Shown here in pieces: positions 8,374 to 18,275 of a stretch of 64,000 bases of DNA; the stretch's first letter is position 1; each line of letters opens with the position of its first letter. The notes beneath the pieces were generated by a model that had not been told where the DNA came from, did no database searches, and saw only the letters and a program-made list of their open reading frames with translations. Made by a program: the position numbers and the translations under genes. The stretch covers positions 682,001 through 746,000 of the forward strand of contig NZ_JAUSXQ010000001.1 in NCBI RefSeq assembly GCF_030816115.1, in the 5' to 3' direction. The stretch is from Chryseobacterium sp. W4I1 (GTDB lineage Bacteria > Bacteroidota > Bacteroidia > Flavobacteriales > Weeksellaceae).

Positions 8374-10152
8374 TTAATCGTGATGCTCGTACATTTTATT
8401 GTACAGATCTATAAATTTCTCTTTGATAGCCTTTCTTTTAAGCTTTAAGGTAGGCGTTAGAAGCCCCGTATCAATCGCCCATACTTCAGGTGTTAGTTCA
8501 ATCCTTTTGATTTTTTCCCAATTTCCTAGATGCTCATTGATGCCCTCCATTTCTTTTTCAATTCTTTCCTTTAATTCCGGACTTTTTGCAATTTCTGCTG
8601 GTGTAGATCCAATATTTATATTATTTCTCATTGCCCAGCTTTTTGCGAATTCAAAATCAGGCTGTACCAGAGCACATGGCATTTTTTCGCCGTCTCCTAC
8701 CACCATGATCTGTTCAATGAACTTGGATGCTTTAGCCAGATTTTCAATGGTTTGTGGTGCAATATATTTTCCACCTGAGGTTTTAAACATTTCTTTTTTA
8801 CGATCCGTAATCTGCAAAAATCCGTCACTGTCAATATGCCCGATATCTCCTGTTTTAAAATATCCGTCATCAGTAAAAGCTTCCTTGGTCATTTCATCAT
8901 TTTTGAAATATCCCAGAAAAATAGACGGGCCTTTTACCGTTATTTCACCATCTTCCTGAATTTTCACCTGTAAATTATCCAGTGGTCTTCCAACGGTACC
9001 GATTTTCATTTTCTCAAAACTGTTTACAGAAATTACCGGTGAGGTCTCTGTCAGTCCATACCCTTCCAGAATAGGAATGCCAGCATTCTGGAACATCAGA
9101 TTTAATCTGGTGGACAATGCTGCAGAACCAGAAACCAAGGTGATGATTTCTCCTCCCAGACCTTCTCTCCATTTAGAGAAGACCAGTTTATCTGCAATGA
9201 TCCCCTGTAGTCCCGAAGGTTTGGAGATTTCTTTCTTCTTACTGATTAAATTTAAAGCCCAGAAAAATATTTTTGATTTAAGTCCGCCGGCTGAAGAACC
9301 GGTGTTGTAAATTTTATCATACACCTTTTCCACTAATCTCGGTACAACACTCATATAATGAGGCTTTACTTCTTTTACATTTTCCCCCATTTTATCGATG
9401 CTTTCAGCGAAATAAACAGAAAAACCGTTGTACTGGAAAAGGTAAAAAAGCATTCTTTCAAAAATATGACAGATGGGAAGAAAGCTCAATACTCTTGTAT
9501 CTTTATAATCGAGGCTTTTTTTCTTAGGAATTCTAGGAAGTGAGCCCAATACATTGGAAACGATATTATGATGGGTAAGCATAACACCTTTGGGTCTTCC
9601 CGTAGTTCCGGAAGTATAAATAATAGTTGCCAGATCTTCTGAATTGATCGCTTTGGAAAGGTCTTCCACTTCAATCTGCGTAGAATCGTCCTCACCAAGA
9701 TCCATAATTTCTTTCCAGTTTGCGGCTCCGCTTATATTGTCGAAGGTAAATATCCCCTGTAAAGTAGGAATGTTATGCTTTACCTTCATCACTTTGGCTA
9801 AAAGCTCTTTATCCGATACGAAACAGTACTGTATTTCAGCATTATTAAAAATAAATTCATAATCTTCAGCAGAAATACTCGGATATACAGGTACGGAAAC
9901 TACACCGATCTGAGATAATCCAAAATCCATGACTGCCCATTCCGTACGGGAATTGGTAGTGATCAAAGCAATTTTGTCTCCAGGTTTTATACCCAGTTTC
10001 AGAAGTCCTCTGGATATTTTATTCCCCTGATTGACAAACTCTAAAGTAGAGGTTTTTTTCCATTCGCCCTGATATTTGGTCACAAACATATCTGTTTTAG
10101 GAAACTTTTCTAAAGCGTAGTGTGGAATATCGAATAATCTTTTGATTGTCAT
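8374..10152 (-). CDS. Long-chain fatty-acid-CoA ligase (AMP-forming)
   Basis: A 592-residue adenylate-forming enzyme that activates fatty acids to acyl-CoA with ATP. The P-loop signature TIIYTSGTTGRPKG lies at 176-189. GYGLTETSP follows in the middle of the protein, then GYFKTGD and TDRKKEMFKTSGGKYIAPQ near the C terminus, the last holding the lysine-bearing A10 region of the family. It looks like the FadD15/long-chain type common in Bacteroidota. It is divergent from an acyl-CoA dehydrogenase across 242 bases, so both likely serve fatty-acid breakdown or membrane lipid turnover. The protein is probably peripheral at the inner membrane; chain-length preference cannot be read from sequence. 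Confidence 0.93.
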   Translation of the reverse strand: MTIKRLFDIPHYALEKFPKTDMFVTKYQGEWKKTSTLEFVNQGNKISRGLLKLGIKPGDKIALITTNSRTEWAVMDFGLSQIGVVSVPVYPSISAEDYEFIFNNAEIQYCFVSDKELLAKVMKVKHNIPTLQGIFTFDNISGAANWKEIMDLGEDDSTQIEVEDLSKAINSEDLATIIYTSGTTGRPKGVMLTHHNIVSNVLGSLPRIPKKKSLDYKDTRVLSFLPICHIFERMLFYLFQYNGFSVYFAESIDKMGENVKEVKPHYMSVVPRLVEKVYDKIYNTGSSAGGLKSKIFFWALNLISKKKEISKPSGLQGIIADKLVFSKWREGLGGEIITLVSGSAALSTRLNLMFQNAGIPILEGYGLTETSPVISVNSFEKMKIGTVGRPLDNLQVKIQEDGEITVKGPSIFLGYFKNDEMTKEAFTDDGYFKTGDIGHIDSDGFLQITDRKKEMFKTSGGKYIAPQTIENLAKASKFIEQIMVVGDGEKMPCALVQPDFEFAKSWAMRNNINIGSTPAEIAKSPELKERIEKEMEGINEHLGNWEKIKRIELTPEVWAIDTGLLTPTLKLKRKAIKEKFIDLYNKMYEHHD

Positions 10153-10303
10153 GATTTTTTAAGCAATTTTTAAAGAATTTTAAATATAAGCATTTTTTTT
10201 AATTGTAATGATCTGAAGTGCTCAATCGGAAATTAATTGAATGCCTGCCATAATATCCGAGTATTTTGGGCATTTTTCTTTCAAAATTTTGAAAGGTCCA
10301 CCC

Positions 10304-10341
10304 CTAACTTTTAGCTTCTCGTCTCTAACTTCTAATTCTAT
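10304..10341. repeat. Short degenerate word repeat (CTAACTT/TTCTAA type)
   Basis: Between the divergent fatty-acid genes the sequence is made of repeated pyrimidine-rich words: CTAACTTTTAG, CTTCTCGTCTCTAACTTC, TAATTCTA. A similar word-repeat stretch occurs at 41221-41290. It shows no coding capacity. Confidence 0.45.
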
Positions 10342-10394
10342 TTTCAGATTTCGTTAAAAAGTGTAAATTTACGGCTATCTAATTATTATTTTTT

Positions 10395-11534
10395 ATGGAC
10401 TTTAATTTATCGGAAGAACAGCTGATGATTCAGCAGGCCGCAAGAGATTTTGCACAAAACGAACTATTGCCCGAAGTTATCGAGAGAGACCGCGAGCAGA
10501 AGTTCCCTACTGAGCAGGTGAAGAAAATGGGTGAAATGGGACTTTTGGGAATGATGGTGGATCCTCAGTACGGTGGTGCTGGGATGGATAGCGTTTCTTA
10601 CGTTCTGGCAATGGAAGAGATCGCAAAAATAGATGCTTCTGCAGCTGTTGTAATGTCCGTAAACAATTCATTGGTATGCGCAGGTCTTGAAAAATTTGCA
10701 TCCGAAGAGCAAAAAGTGAAATATCTTACGCCTCTTGCAAGTGGAAAAGTAATCGGGGCTTTTGCATTATCTGAGCCTGAAGCAGGTTCTGATGCTACTT
10801 CTCAGAAAACAACAGCAGAAGATAAAGGAGATTATTATCTTTTAAACGGGATCAAAAACTGGATAACGAACGGTGGAACTGCTTCTTACTATATCGTAAT
10901 TGCACAGACAGATCCTGAGAAAAAACATAAAGGAATTAACGCTTTCATTGTAGAAAGAGGATGGGAAGGCTTTGAGATCGGGGTGAAAGAAGACAAATTG
11001 GGAATCAGAGGAAGTGATACACACTCTTTGATCTTCAATAATGTAAAAGTACCGAAGGAAAACAGAATCGGGGAAGACGGTTTCGGATTCAATTTTGCAA
11101 TGGCCGTATTGAACGGAGGAAGAATAGGGATTGCTTCTCAGGCTTTAGGTATTGCTTCAGGAGCCTATGAATTAGCTTTAAAATATGCTAAAACAAGAAA
11201 AGCTTTCAAAACAGAGATCATCAACCACCAGGCTATCGCATTTAAATTAGCAGATATGGCGACTCAGATCACTGCTGCAAGAATGTTATGCTTCAAGGCT
11301 GCTGTTGAAAAAGATGCAGGAAAAGATATCTCTGAAAGTGGTGCAATGGCCAAATTATATGCTTCTCAGGTGGCAATGGATACTACTATTGAAGCGGTAC
11401 AGATCCACGGAGGTTACGGATACGTAAAAGAATATCACGTAGAAAGAATGATGAGAGATGCTAAGATCACTCAGATTTATGAAGGTACTTCCGAGATTCA
11501 GAAAATTGTGATCTCAAGAAGCATCGCAAAATAA
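10395..11534 (+). CDS. Acyl-CoA dehydrogenase
   Basis: FAD-dependent 379-residue enzyme that introduces the trans-2 double bond in acyl-CoA during beta-oxidation and passes electrons to electron-transfer flavoprotein. The full family length is present. Signatures visible are FALSEPEAGSDATS, WITNGGTA in the middle beta domain, the FAD/tetramer segment QIHGGYGYVKEYHVERMMRD, and the C-terminal IYEGTSEIQ, whose first glutamate (E363) matches the catalytic base of the short/medium-chain group. It is divergent from an acyl-CoA ligase. A weak -7 candidate, TAAATTTA at 10364-10371, lies 23 bases before the ATG. The exact substrate chain length is open. Confidence 0.94.
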   Translation: MDFNLSEEQLMIQQAARDFAQNELLPEVIERDREQKFPTEQVKKMGEMGLLGMMVDPQYGGAGMDSVSYVLAMEEIAKIDASAAVVMSVNNSLVCAGLEKFASEEQKVKYLTPLASGKVIGAFALSEPEAGSDATSQKTTAEDKGDYYLLNGIKNWITNGGTASYYIVIAQTDPEKKHKGINAFIVERGWEGFEIGVKEDKLGIRGSDTHSLIFNNVKVPKENRIGEDGFGFNFAMAVLNGGRIGIASQALGIASGAYELALKYAKTRKAFKTEIINHQAIAFKLADMATQITAARMLCFKAAVEKDAGKDISESGAMAKLYASQVAMDTTIEAVQIHGGYGYVKEYHVERMMRDAKITQIYEGTSEIQKIVISRSIAK

Positions 11535-11556
11535 ATTAATATAAAACACACTACTT

Positions 11557-11922
11557 ATGAAAAAAACTTTGTGGATCAGTCTGGGAGTAGTTCTTCTCCT
11601 GTTAAGCGTATTGGTATGGTATAAGTACTTTTTCGTTTTTGGAGAAGGCGTGAAGTCTGGCTATCTCAATTACGCCATCAAAAAAGGCTATGTTTTCAAA
11701 ACCTATGAAGGAAAAATAATCCAGGAAGGTTTTGGGAAAGGAAAGACCGGAACTATAACAAGCTATGAGTTTGAATTTTCTGTAGAAGACCCTGAGATTT
11801 TTAAACAGTTGGAAACCAACAGTGGTAAAGTTTTTGACCTTCATTACAAAGAATACAACGGAGCGCTTCCGTGGAGAGGAAACACAAAATTTATAGTAGA
11901 CAAAGTAGTGAATATGAAATAG
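11557..11922 (+). CDS. Conserved small membrane-anchored protein, unknown function
   Basis: A 121-residue protein with one N-terminal hydrophobic helix (about 5-27) and a soluble beta-rich domain containing GEGVKSGYLNYAIKKGYVFKT and WRGNTKF. It lies 22 bases after the acyl-CoA dehydrogenase on the same strand and may be co-transcribed. As I recall, flavobacterial homologs sometimes carry the label 6-phosphogluconate dehydrogenase, but no Rossmann fold or substrate-binding motif of that enzyme is present and the length is far too short. I would leave it as an envelope protein of unknown role. Confidence 0.75.
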   Translation: MKKTLWISLGVVLLLLSVLVWYKYFFVFGEGVKSGYLNYAIKKGYVFKTYEGKIIQEGFGKGKTGTITSYEFEFSVEDPEIFKQLETNSGKVFDLHYKEYNGALPWRGNTKFIVDKVVNMK

Positions 11923-11923
11923 A

Positions 11924-11953
11924 GAAAGGCTCCCAATTTGGGAGCCTTTCATT
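11924..11953 (+). terminator. Hairpin terminator
   Basis: Stem GAAAGGCTCCC (11924-11934) / GGGAGCCTTTC (11940-11950), loop AATTT, directly after the stop codon. The trailing T run is short, so termination may be partial. Confidence 0.7.
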
Positions 11954-12173
11954 TACAAACCACTTTATAATATATTGACTTTTGACAAATTATATCCAAA
12001 CGTGTAATATTCCTGATTAAAAACGATATTCAAAACTGAGAATATCCGTTGATTTTTAAATTTCCAGACACTCAAATAGTTTTAGAGTAGCTAAATATAA
12101 AAAGAAGACTGGCAACAGTGATTTAAATTACCTTAAAAAAATATTAAAAAATCCGTCGTTGTATATTCTGTTT

Positions 12174-13124
12174 TTAATCAGGGCTGTTGTCATTCGTTTT
12201 TTTATTCCTCTTTTTGTAAAAATAATATATTGCCCCTGCAATCAGGAATAAAGGCCATAACGGAAGAAGGAAAAGAAAGATAGAAGTAATTACGCCCCAA
12301 CCTGATGAAATAGCTGCCAGTGATTTTTCACCGAAAGTTTTAGGCTCTTTCACATCATCTGATTGGTCAATAAGCGTTACTGTGATGCTGCATATCGTAT
12401 TATCTGCATAGCTGTTTCCGGAAACCTGGATGCTTTTACTTTCTATGTCACCAATGTTACTCAGATCATTCATTAAGCTGTCGAAATTCCGGATTGGAAC
12501 TTTGATGTCCATATAATATACTTTCTGGTTATTTTCGGTGTATGAAGATGTTCTGTCAGCTGCTTCTGCGCTGATATAGGAAAGTTCTTCGCTTTTTACA
12601 TAACCGCTGTTTTTCACGGTTTCTTCTTTTATGAGTTCTTTTACCGTTTCCGCATTGCCGGCTTTTAAAGAAAGCAATCCTGTTTTTATCATTCTGTTTT
12701 TAAGCTCATAACTATCATTCTTAGGTTTATCCTTGTAGATAATCTTCGTTTCCTTGATTATTTTTGGTGCCGGAACATTCACCACGATTTTTTCACTTTT
12801 TTTCTCTGCAGAATCTTTTTTCTCAATTTTGGATTCTAACTTCGTAGAAGCAATCTTATCCGTCAGTGAATCTACAATTTTCGATGTATTTTCTATCTTC
12901 TCCTTTATTTCGCCTGTAGTTCCTTCCAGATCCCGTATTTTGATATTAGCAGAATCGAAAACCTTATCAGCGGTATTACTGAGGGAATTTACGGTTTCAG
13001 AAACAGAGGTAGCTGCACTGTCCGCAGCATGTACAGTTTCTTCAATTGTAGATTCTGCTTTTCCCCCTTTTTTGCACATAATAAAAGTGCTTGATAGCGC
13101 TGCAAGTAATATAAACTTTTTCAT
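12174..13124 (-). CDS. DUF4349 lipoprotein with coiled coil and C-terminal membrane helix
   Basis: A 316-residue envelope protein. The start MKKFILLAALSSTFIMC fits a relaxed Bacteroidota lipoprotein signal with C17 as the lipidated residue. Residues about 25-130 are polar with heptad-like spacing and read as a coiled coil, with a K/E-rich end. About 140-245 matches the DUF4349 pattern (ENNQKVYYMDIKVPIRNFDSL, VSGNSYAD). A strong hydrophobic helix (about 276-302) is followed by a basic YKKRNKK tail. Having both a lipid anchor and a C-terminal helix is typical of this family. No function is known. The gene stands alone. Confidence 0.8.
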   Translation of the reverse strand: MKKFILLAALSSTFIMCKKGGKAESTIEETVHAADSAATSVSETVNSLSNTADKVFDSANIKIRDLEGTTGEIKEKIENTSKIVDSLTDKIASTKLESKIEKKDSAEKKSEKIVVNVPAPKIIKETKIIYKDKPKNDSYELKNRMIKTGLLSLKAGNAETVKELIKEETVKNSGYVKSEELSYISAEAADRTSSYTENNQKVYYMDIKVPIRNFDSLMNDLSNIGDIESKSIQVSGNSYADNTICSITVTLIDQSDDVKEPKTFGEKSLAAISSGWGVITSIFLFLLPLWPLFLIAGAIYYFYKKRNKKTNDNSPD

Positions 13125-13502
13125 AAGATTAATTTTTGATGAAGTAAAATTAGCGGGGAAGTTCTTGTAATGCTTGTAAAAGAAATGTATGATTTTGGTA
13201 AATTGTTATTGTGTTGAAAGTCAATCAATTGTAAATTTATTATAAGAGTTTTACAAAAAAAACAATTAAATGTTAAAAATGTTAAAAGAAAATATTCATT
13301 AGAAATATAATAATATTTACCTTTGCTTTTTAAGATTTTTATAATGAAAGGAGTGTATTTTTGTTCTTATTTTTAATAGTACGGTCATTAACATTTGTTG
13401 ATGATGAGATTATTATTAATTAAAAGATAAGTACAGTAATAATAAGTTTAAAAAAAGAAAAGTAATTTTATACCTCTTAATATTAAATAAAGAAAAAACT
13501 AT
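13125..13502. other. AT-rich gene-free region with two -7 candidates
   Basis: This 378-base stretch between divergent genes holds no credible reading frame. On the plus strand TACCTTTG (13318-13325) and TATTTTTG (13356-13363) both fit TAnnTTTG and could drive the metallopeptidase gene at 13503, leaving a leader of about 130-175 bases. Neither has a TTG at the usual -33 spacing. Confidence 0.45.
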
Positions 13503-15806
13503 ATGAAAAAACAATTATTTTTGATGGGGATATTTCTTATTTCCAATGTCTTTTTAGCACAAACAAACCGGCTCTGGAAGGAAGTGTCTCAAAAAAATAC
13601 TTCGGAAATCTTTGAAAATAAGACCAGCATTCTTCACCCCAAAATTTATAATCTTGATTTTGATAATTTAAAGAATGTTTTAGCGAAAGCACCCAAAAGA
13701 TTTGCTGTTAAAGGAAAATCTGATGTTATTGTTTCTTTCCCAAATTCTAATGGCAACCTTGAAAGTTTCAAAGTAAGAGAGAACTCAAATTTCGATCCAG
13801 AATTAGCCGCAAAATATCCGGATATTAAATCTTACGTTGGTGTAAGTGAAGATGACCCTAGTTCTACTATTTATTTCAGTATTTCACCATTGGGATTATC
13901 TTCAATGGAGATTTATGGAAACAAATCAGCGGTTTTTATCGAGCCATATACAAAAGATCTTTCAACTTATGTTGTTTATAAAAAATCAGATAAAAAAGAG
14001 AGTTTAGATAAGTTTGAATGTACTGTGCTGGATGTTGCTCAAAAAGGTCTGGATAATTCTAATCTTGTCGCAAGACCAAATGCTGATGATGGAAAATTAA
14101 GAACTTTCAGATTAGCCTTATCTTGTACAGGTGAATATACAACCTATTTCGGAGGAACAATAGCGGGTGCATTGGCAGCAATGAACAATACAATGACTCG
14201 TGTAAATGGGGTTTTTGAAAAAGATTTCTCCGCAAGAATGATCATTATTGCAAACAATAATGCTGTAATTTATACTAACGCAGCTACAGACCCTTATTCT
14301 CCTTCAGCCCAAATGAATAACTGGAATGCTCAGCTACAGAATACTTTAACTGCGACAATTGGAGAAGCAAACTACGATATCGGCCATTTATTTGGAGCAA
14401 CTGGTGGTGGTGGAAATGCTGGTTGTATTGGTTGCGTCTGTACAAATGGATCAAAAGGAAGTGGATATACTTCCCCGGCAAATGCTATTCCATCGGGTGA
14501 TAGTTTTGATATTGATTATGTAGCCCATGAAATGGGACATCAGTTTGGAGGGAATCATACATTTTCTCATAATATTGAATCAGCAGGGGTAAATATGGAG
14601 CCCGGTTCAGGATCTACGATTATGGGGTATGCAGGGATTACCAACCAGGACGTGCAACAGCATTCAGATCCATTTTTTCATGCTATAAGTATTCAGCAGA
14701 TTACCAATAATATTAAAACAAAAACCTGTCCGGTAATTACAAATACCGGAAATACTATTCCTACAGCTAATGCAGGATTAGATTATACCATTCCGAAGGG
14801 CACTCCATTTATGCTTACAGGAACGGGCACTGACGGAGATGGAGATGCTCTAACCTATATTTGGGAGCAAATGGATAAAGCTGTTGCCGGACAAACCGGA
14901 GCAAATTCTGCGGCAACTGCAACAAAAGCTTCTGGTCCTACTTTCAGATCTTGGACTCCACAAACTACTCCTATTAGATATTTTCCAACAATGACTTCAG
15001 TATTAACTGGAGCAACCACCACTCAAGGCTCGGCAATTCCTGTAGAAGCTTTATCAAATGTTGCCAGAACCTATGACTTCAGGTTTACAACTCGTGACAA
15101 TAGAGCGGGAGGCTCTGGAAACAATTCTGATGATATGGTCGTTACAGTGAATGCAACTGCAGGTCCGTTTACAGTAACTTCACAAAATACTGCAGGGGTT
15201 GTCTGGACTGAAGGTCAGTCATACCCAATTACATGGAGTGTTGCCAATACAACAGCTGCTCCTGTAAGCACACCTAATGTAACAATTCTTTTGTCAAAAG
15301 ACGGCGGTATCACTTTCTCAACTGTTTTGGTGGCAAGCACTCCTAATACCGGTTCTTATAATTATACTGTTCCAGGCGGTCTTGGTACAATTTCCAATAA
15401 TGCCAGAATTATGGTGAAAGCTGTTAATAATATATTCTTTAATGTCAATTTACAGAACTTTACAATTAATTCATCAGTGGTAGTAAACCCACCACCAAAT
15501 CCAAGAGATCCGGTAATACCTACAAGAATATACCAGGGGCTAATGATATATCCTGTGCCTTCCAATGATGGGTATGTGTATATCAAAGCAGATTTCCCTA
15601 GACAAGTACCACTTCGTCCTTACGTGGTTACTTATGAATTATTTTCAATGGATGGAAAGCTGATTGTTCCTAAAAAGACCAAATATATATTTGATCAACT
15701 TGTTGAACAGATTAACTTAAAACATTTGCCTACCGAATCCTATATGATTCATGTTACGGTAGACGGAGAGAAAATTGTTAAGAAATTAATGATGATACCT
15801 AGGTAA
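13503..15806 (+). CDS. Secreted reprolysin-like metallopeptidase, T9SS class A
   Basis: Extracellular zinc endopeptidase of 767 residues. A signal peptide (about 1-19) is followed by a propeptide-like region (about 20-195) and a metzincin catalytic domain with HEMGHQFGGNHTF. H342, H346 and H352 are the zinc ligands, E343 is the general base, and the Met-turn STIMGYAG follows. After the catalytic part are PKD/cadherin-like beta domains (about 420-650) and a C-terminal sorting domain starting at about 685 (MIYPVPSNDGYVYI to KKLMMIP). Export through T9SS and a role in digesting external protein are strongly suggested. It is monocistronic, with a bidirectional terminator shared with prfC. Confidence 0.92.
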   Translation: MKKQLFLMGIFLISNVFLAQTNRLWKEVSQKNTSEIFENKTSILHPKIYNLDFDNLKNVLAKAPKRFAVKGKSDVIVSFPNSNGNLESFKVRENSNFDPELAAKYPDIKSYVGVSEDDPSSTIYFSISPLGLSSMEIYGNKSAVFIEPYTKDLSTYVVYKKSDKKESLDKFECTVLDVAQKGLDNSNLVARPNADDGKLRTFRLALSCTGEYTTYFGGTIAGALAAMNNTMTRVNGVFEKDFSARMIIIANNNAVIYTNAATDPYSPSAQMNNWNAQLQNTLTATIGEANYDIGHLFGATGGGGNAGCIGCVCTNGSKGSGYTSPANAIPSGDSFDIDYVAHEMGHQFGGNHTFSHNIESAGVNMEPGSGSTIMGYAGITNQDVQQHSDPFFHAISIQQITNNIKTKTCPVITNTGNTIPTANAGLDYTIPKGTPFMLTGTGTDGDGDALTYIWEQMDKAVAGQTGANSAATATKASGPTFRSWTPQTTPIRYFPTMTSVLTGATTTQGSAIPVEALSNVARTYDFRFTTRDNRAGGSGNNSDDMVVTVNATAGPFTVTSQNTAGVVWTEGQSYPITWSVANTTAAPVSTPNVTILLSKDGGITFSTVLVASTPNTGSYNYTVPGGLGTISNNARIMVKAVNNIFFNVNLQNFTINSSVVVNPPPNPRDPVIPTRIYQGLMIYPVPSNDGYVYIKADFPRQVPLRPYVVTYELFSMDGKLIVPKKTKYIFDQLVEQINLKHLPTESYMIHVTVDGEKIVKKLMMIPR

Positions 15807-15826
15807 ATTATCCAAATAGATTCCAT

Positions 15827-15860
15827 AAAAAAACCGTTCATCTGAACGGTTTTTTATTTT
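15827..15860. terminator. Bidirectional terminator
   Basis: Stem ACCGTTC / GAACGGT (15833-15839 and 15844-15850) with loop ATCT, flanked by A7 and T6 runs. It serves the convergent metallopeptidase (+) and prfC (-) genes. Confidence 0.88.
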
Positions 15861-15868
15861 TATCAAAT

Positions 15869-17464
15869 TTAATCTTGTTGAAATTCACTGATGAAATGCA
15901 GTTTCACATTCGGGAACTTCTCCTGAGTCATATGAATAGTGAATGAAGAATCTGCCAGGAATACCAGCTGATTATATTTGTCTCTTGCAAGGAAACGCTG
16001 TTTCAATCTTGCAAATTCTTTAAACTCCTCAGATTTTTCGTCAGCCTCCACCCAACATGCCTTATGCATAGAAAGTGGCTCATATGTACATTTTGCACCA
16101 TATTCATGCTCCAGACGATACTGAATAACCTCATACTGAAGTGCTCCCACAGTACCGATGATCTTTCTGTTGTTCATTTCCAGGGTAAATAACTGGGCAA
16201 CCCCTTCATCCATCAGCTGATCAATACCTTTGGCCAATTGCTTGGCTTTAAGCGGATCGTTGTTGTTAATATAACGGAAATGTTCCGGAGAGAAACTAGG
16301 AACACCTTTAAAGCTTAATTTCTCACCACCCGTTAATGTATCTCCGATTCTGAAACTTCCCGTATCGTGAAGACCTACAATATCTCCCGGGAAACTCTCG
16401 TCTACAACCTCCTTTTTATCAGCAAAGAAAGCATTCGGAGAAGAGAATTTCATCTTTTTGTTTTCTCTTACCAACAGGTAATTTTCATTTCTTTTGAATG
16501 TTCCCGAAACAATTTTTACAAAGGCAAGTCGGTCTCTGTGTTTAGGATCCATATTAGCGTGAATCTTGAAAACAAAACCTGTAAAATTATTTTCCTCAGG
16601 TTTTACAAGGCGGGTATCGCTTTCTTTAGGCTGAGGCATTGGTGCAATTTCAATAAATGCATCCAGCAGCTCACGTACCCCAAAATTATTTAAAGCCGAT
16701 CCAAAGAAAACAGGCTGCAAATCTCCATTCATATACTCCTCACGGCTGAATTCAGGATACACAGACTGTACAAGTTCAAGCTCATCCCTAAGACTCTGGG
16801 CAGCCTTTTCGCCGATCACCTCATCTATGGAAGGATCATTGATGTCATCAAACTTAATAGTTTCACCCACCTTCTGTTTCTTTTCTTCAAGGAACAGCTG
16901 AATATTGTTTTCCCAGATATTATAAATACCCTGAAAGTCACTTCCCATACCGATTGGAATAGATAACGGAACAACTCTTAATCCCAATTTTTGTTCCACT
17001 TCATCCAACAGGTCGAAAGCATCCTTACCCTCACGGTCAAGCTTATTAATGAAAACAAGCATTGGGATATTTCTCATTCTGCAGACCTTCACCAGTTTTT
17101 CAGTCTGTTCCTCAACTCCTTTTGCAACGTCGATCACAACGATCACGGAGTCTACAGCAGTTAAAGTTCGGTAAGTATCTTCAGCAAAATCTTTGTGACC
17201 TGGAGTGTCCAGAATATTGATTTTGTGGTCTTTATATTCAAAAGCCAATACGGAAGTCGCTACAGAGATCCCTCTCTGTCTTTCGATTTCCATAAAGTCG
17301 GAGGTAGCTCCTTTTTTTATTTTGTTCGACTTTACTGCACCAGCTTCCTGGATAGCGCCCCCGAAAAGAAGTAATTTTTCCGTAAGGGTGGTTTTTCCGG
17401 CATCCGGGTGGGAAATGATCCCGAAAGTCTTTCTTTTTTGTATTTCTTTGATTAAGTCTGACAT
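15869..17464 (-). CDS. prfC: Peptide chain release factor 3
   Basis: Translational GTPase of 531 residues that recycles class I release factors from the ribosome. G1 is SHPDAGKTTLTEK (about 18-30), the switch region is RQRGISVATS, G3 is DTPGHKDF, and G4 is NKLDREGKD. The C-terminal domains have the RF3 pattern YEVIQYRLEHEYG. Length and motif order are those of RF3 rather than EF-G, since domain IV is missing. A TAAATTTG box lies 45 bases upstream on the same strand. It is a stand-alone gene. Confidence 0.96.
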   Translation of the reverse strand: MSDLIKEIQKRKTFGIISHPDAGKTTLTEKLLLFGGAIQEAGAVKSNKIKKGATSDFMEIERQRGISVATSVLAFEYKDHKINILDTPGHKDFAEDTYRTLTAVDSVIVVIDVAKGVEEQTEKLVKVCRMRNIPMLVFINKLDREGKDAFDLLDEVEQKLGLRVVPLSIPIGMGSDFQGIYNIWENNIQLFLEEKKQKVGETIKFDDINDPSIDEVIGEKAAQSLRDELELVQSVYPEFSREEYMNGDLQPVFFGSALNNFGVRELLDAFIEIAPMPQPKESDTRLVKPEENNFTGFVFKIHANMDPKHRDRLAFVKIVSGTFKRNENYLLVRENKKMKFSSPNAFFADKKEVVDESFPGDIVGLHDTGSFRIGDTLTGGEKLSFKGVPSFSPEHFRYINNNDPLKAKQLAKGIDQLMDEGVAQLFTLEMNNRKIIGTVGALQYEVIQYRLEHEYGAKCTYEPLSMHKACWVEADEKSEEFKEFARLKQRFLARDKYNQLVFLADSSFTIHMTQEKFPNVKLHFISEFQQD

Positions 17465-17508
17465 AGTGTATTTTGAAGTTGCAAAAATCGGGATTTTTTA
17501 TGAGGTTT

Positions 17509-17516
17509 CAAATTTA
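17509..17516 (-). promoter_or_regulatory. -7 box TAAATTTG for prfC
   Basis: The complement of CAAATTTA gives a perfect TAnnTTTG box 45 bases before the prfC start. No -33 TTG was found. Confidence 0.5.
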
Positions 17517-17654
17517 TTGAAGGAATAAATAGATGATAGTTTGGTTTAATATAGAAGAGGCAAGGCTGTAGCCTGCAGTAAAGAAGTGATTGAGGGTGAA
17601 AATAAACAGCCTTATTTGATCTGAACTCAGTTAGCCGGATATTTTTTGCTGTAC

Positions 17655-18275
17655 TTAAGATTTCAGATGATAGTTTTCCATCGTACGTTGTCCTATTTTA
17701 AGTTCAGGGCGGAAAGTTTGGATGCCAATCAGAAAATGACGGTACAGCTCACGTTTATTTTTAACGCTCAAATAGTTGTAATTAAAATCAACACTTTGTT
17801 CCGTAACCGTATTATTTTCATCCTTTTTAAAGACCCTCAAAACGATCCTGAAATTAGGCTGATTATGAATGGTATGGCTGATGTCCGGAAAGTAGACATC
17901 ATTAGAATGACAGAGTTGAGCATATAACGTCTGAGCAACGATTTCATTTTTTATATTGTAAACAGATGCTCCTTTCTCATTAATGATCGTTTTACGGAAA
18001 TACTTCTTTTTATAATTGAGCATCAGAAAAATTAAAAAAGCACAGCATACAATAAGCGAAACCCCTGCAAAAAGAAGAATAAAGAAGTCTGATGGTTTAT
18101 CATTCAGATAGTCTGCAAAACCGTAGTCAAGAATTTCATAAAAAAGAAAAAATACCGTTACCAATACTGAAACTGTTACCAGCCATATCAGACTGACACC
18201 TAAATAAGTTAACGGCCAGTTAATTTCAGATTCCACAACGTTAAACTTCTCTTTCATCCCCATTATTTTAAGCAA
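17655..18275 (-). CDS. Membrane protein of unknown function, tandem paralog 2
   Basis: A 206-residue protein with two membrane helices (about 22-48 and 64-88) and a C-terminal cytosolic domain. It is clearly related to the upstream gene: both have IINE(K/T)G right after the helices, a (E)IVAQTLY / EIASKILY segment, and a closing HFLxGIxxFRPxLKI about 82 residues later. Its start overlaps the end of that gene by 8 bases, so they form an operon and translation is probably coupled; a second possible ATG lies four codons in and a third six codons in. The layout, membrane helices plus a PH-like soluble domain, resembles small bacterial membrane PH-domain proteins, but I cannot confirm this. No known family is recognised. 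Confidence 0.75.
   Translation of the reverse strand: MLKIMGMKEKFNVVESEINWPLTYLGVSLIWLVTVSVLVTVFFLFYEILDYGFADYLNDKPSDFFILLFAGVSLIVCCAFLIFLMLNYKKKYFRKTIINEKGASVYNIKNEIVAQTLYAQLCHSNDVYFPDISHTIHNQPNFRIVLRVFKKDENNTVTEQSVDFNYNYLSVKNKRELYRHFLIGIQTFRPELKIGQRTMENYHLKS

Noticed and set aside
11557-11922. 6-phosphogluconate dehydrogenase
   Set aside because: The name circulates for similar small proteins, but no dehydrogenase motif is present and the length is one quarter of the enzyme.
17555-17590. AGGCT-GT-AGCCT inverted repeat as terminator
   Set aside because: Loop of two bases and no T run on either strand; too weak to call.
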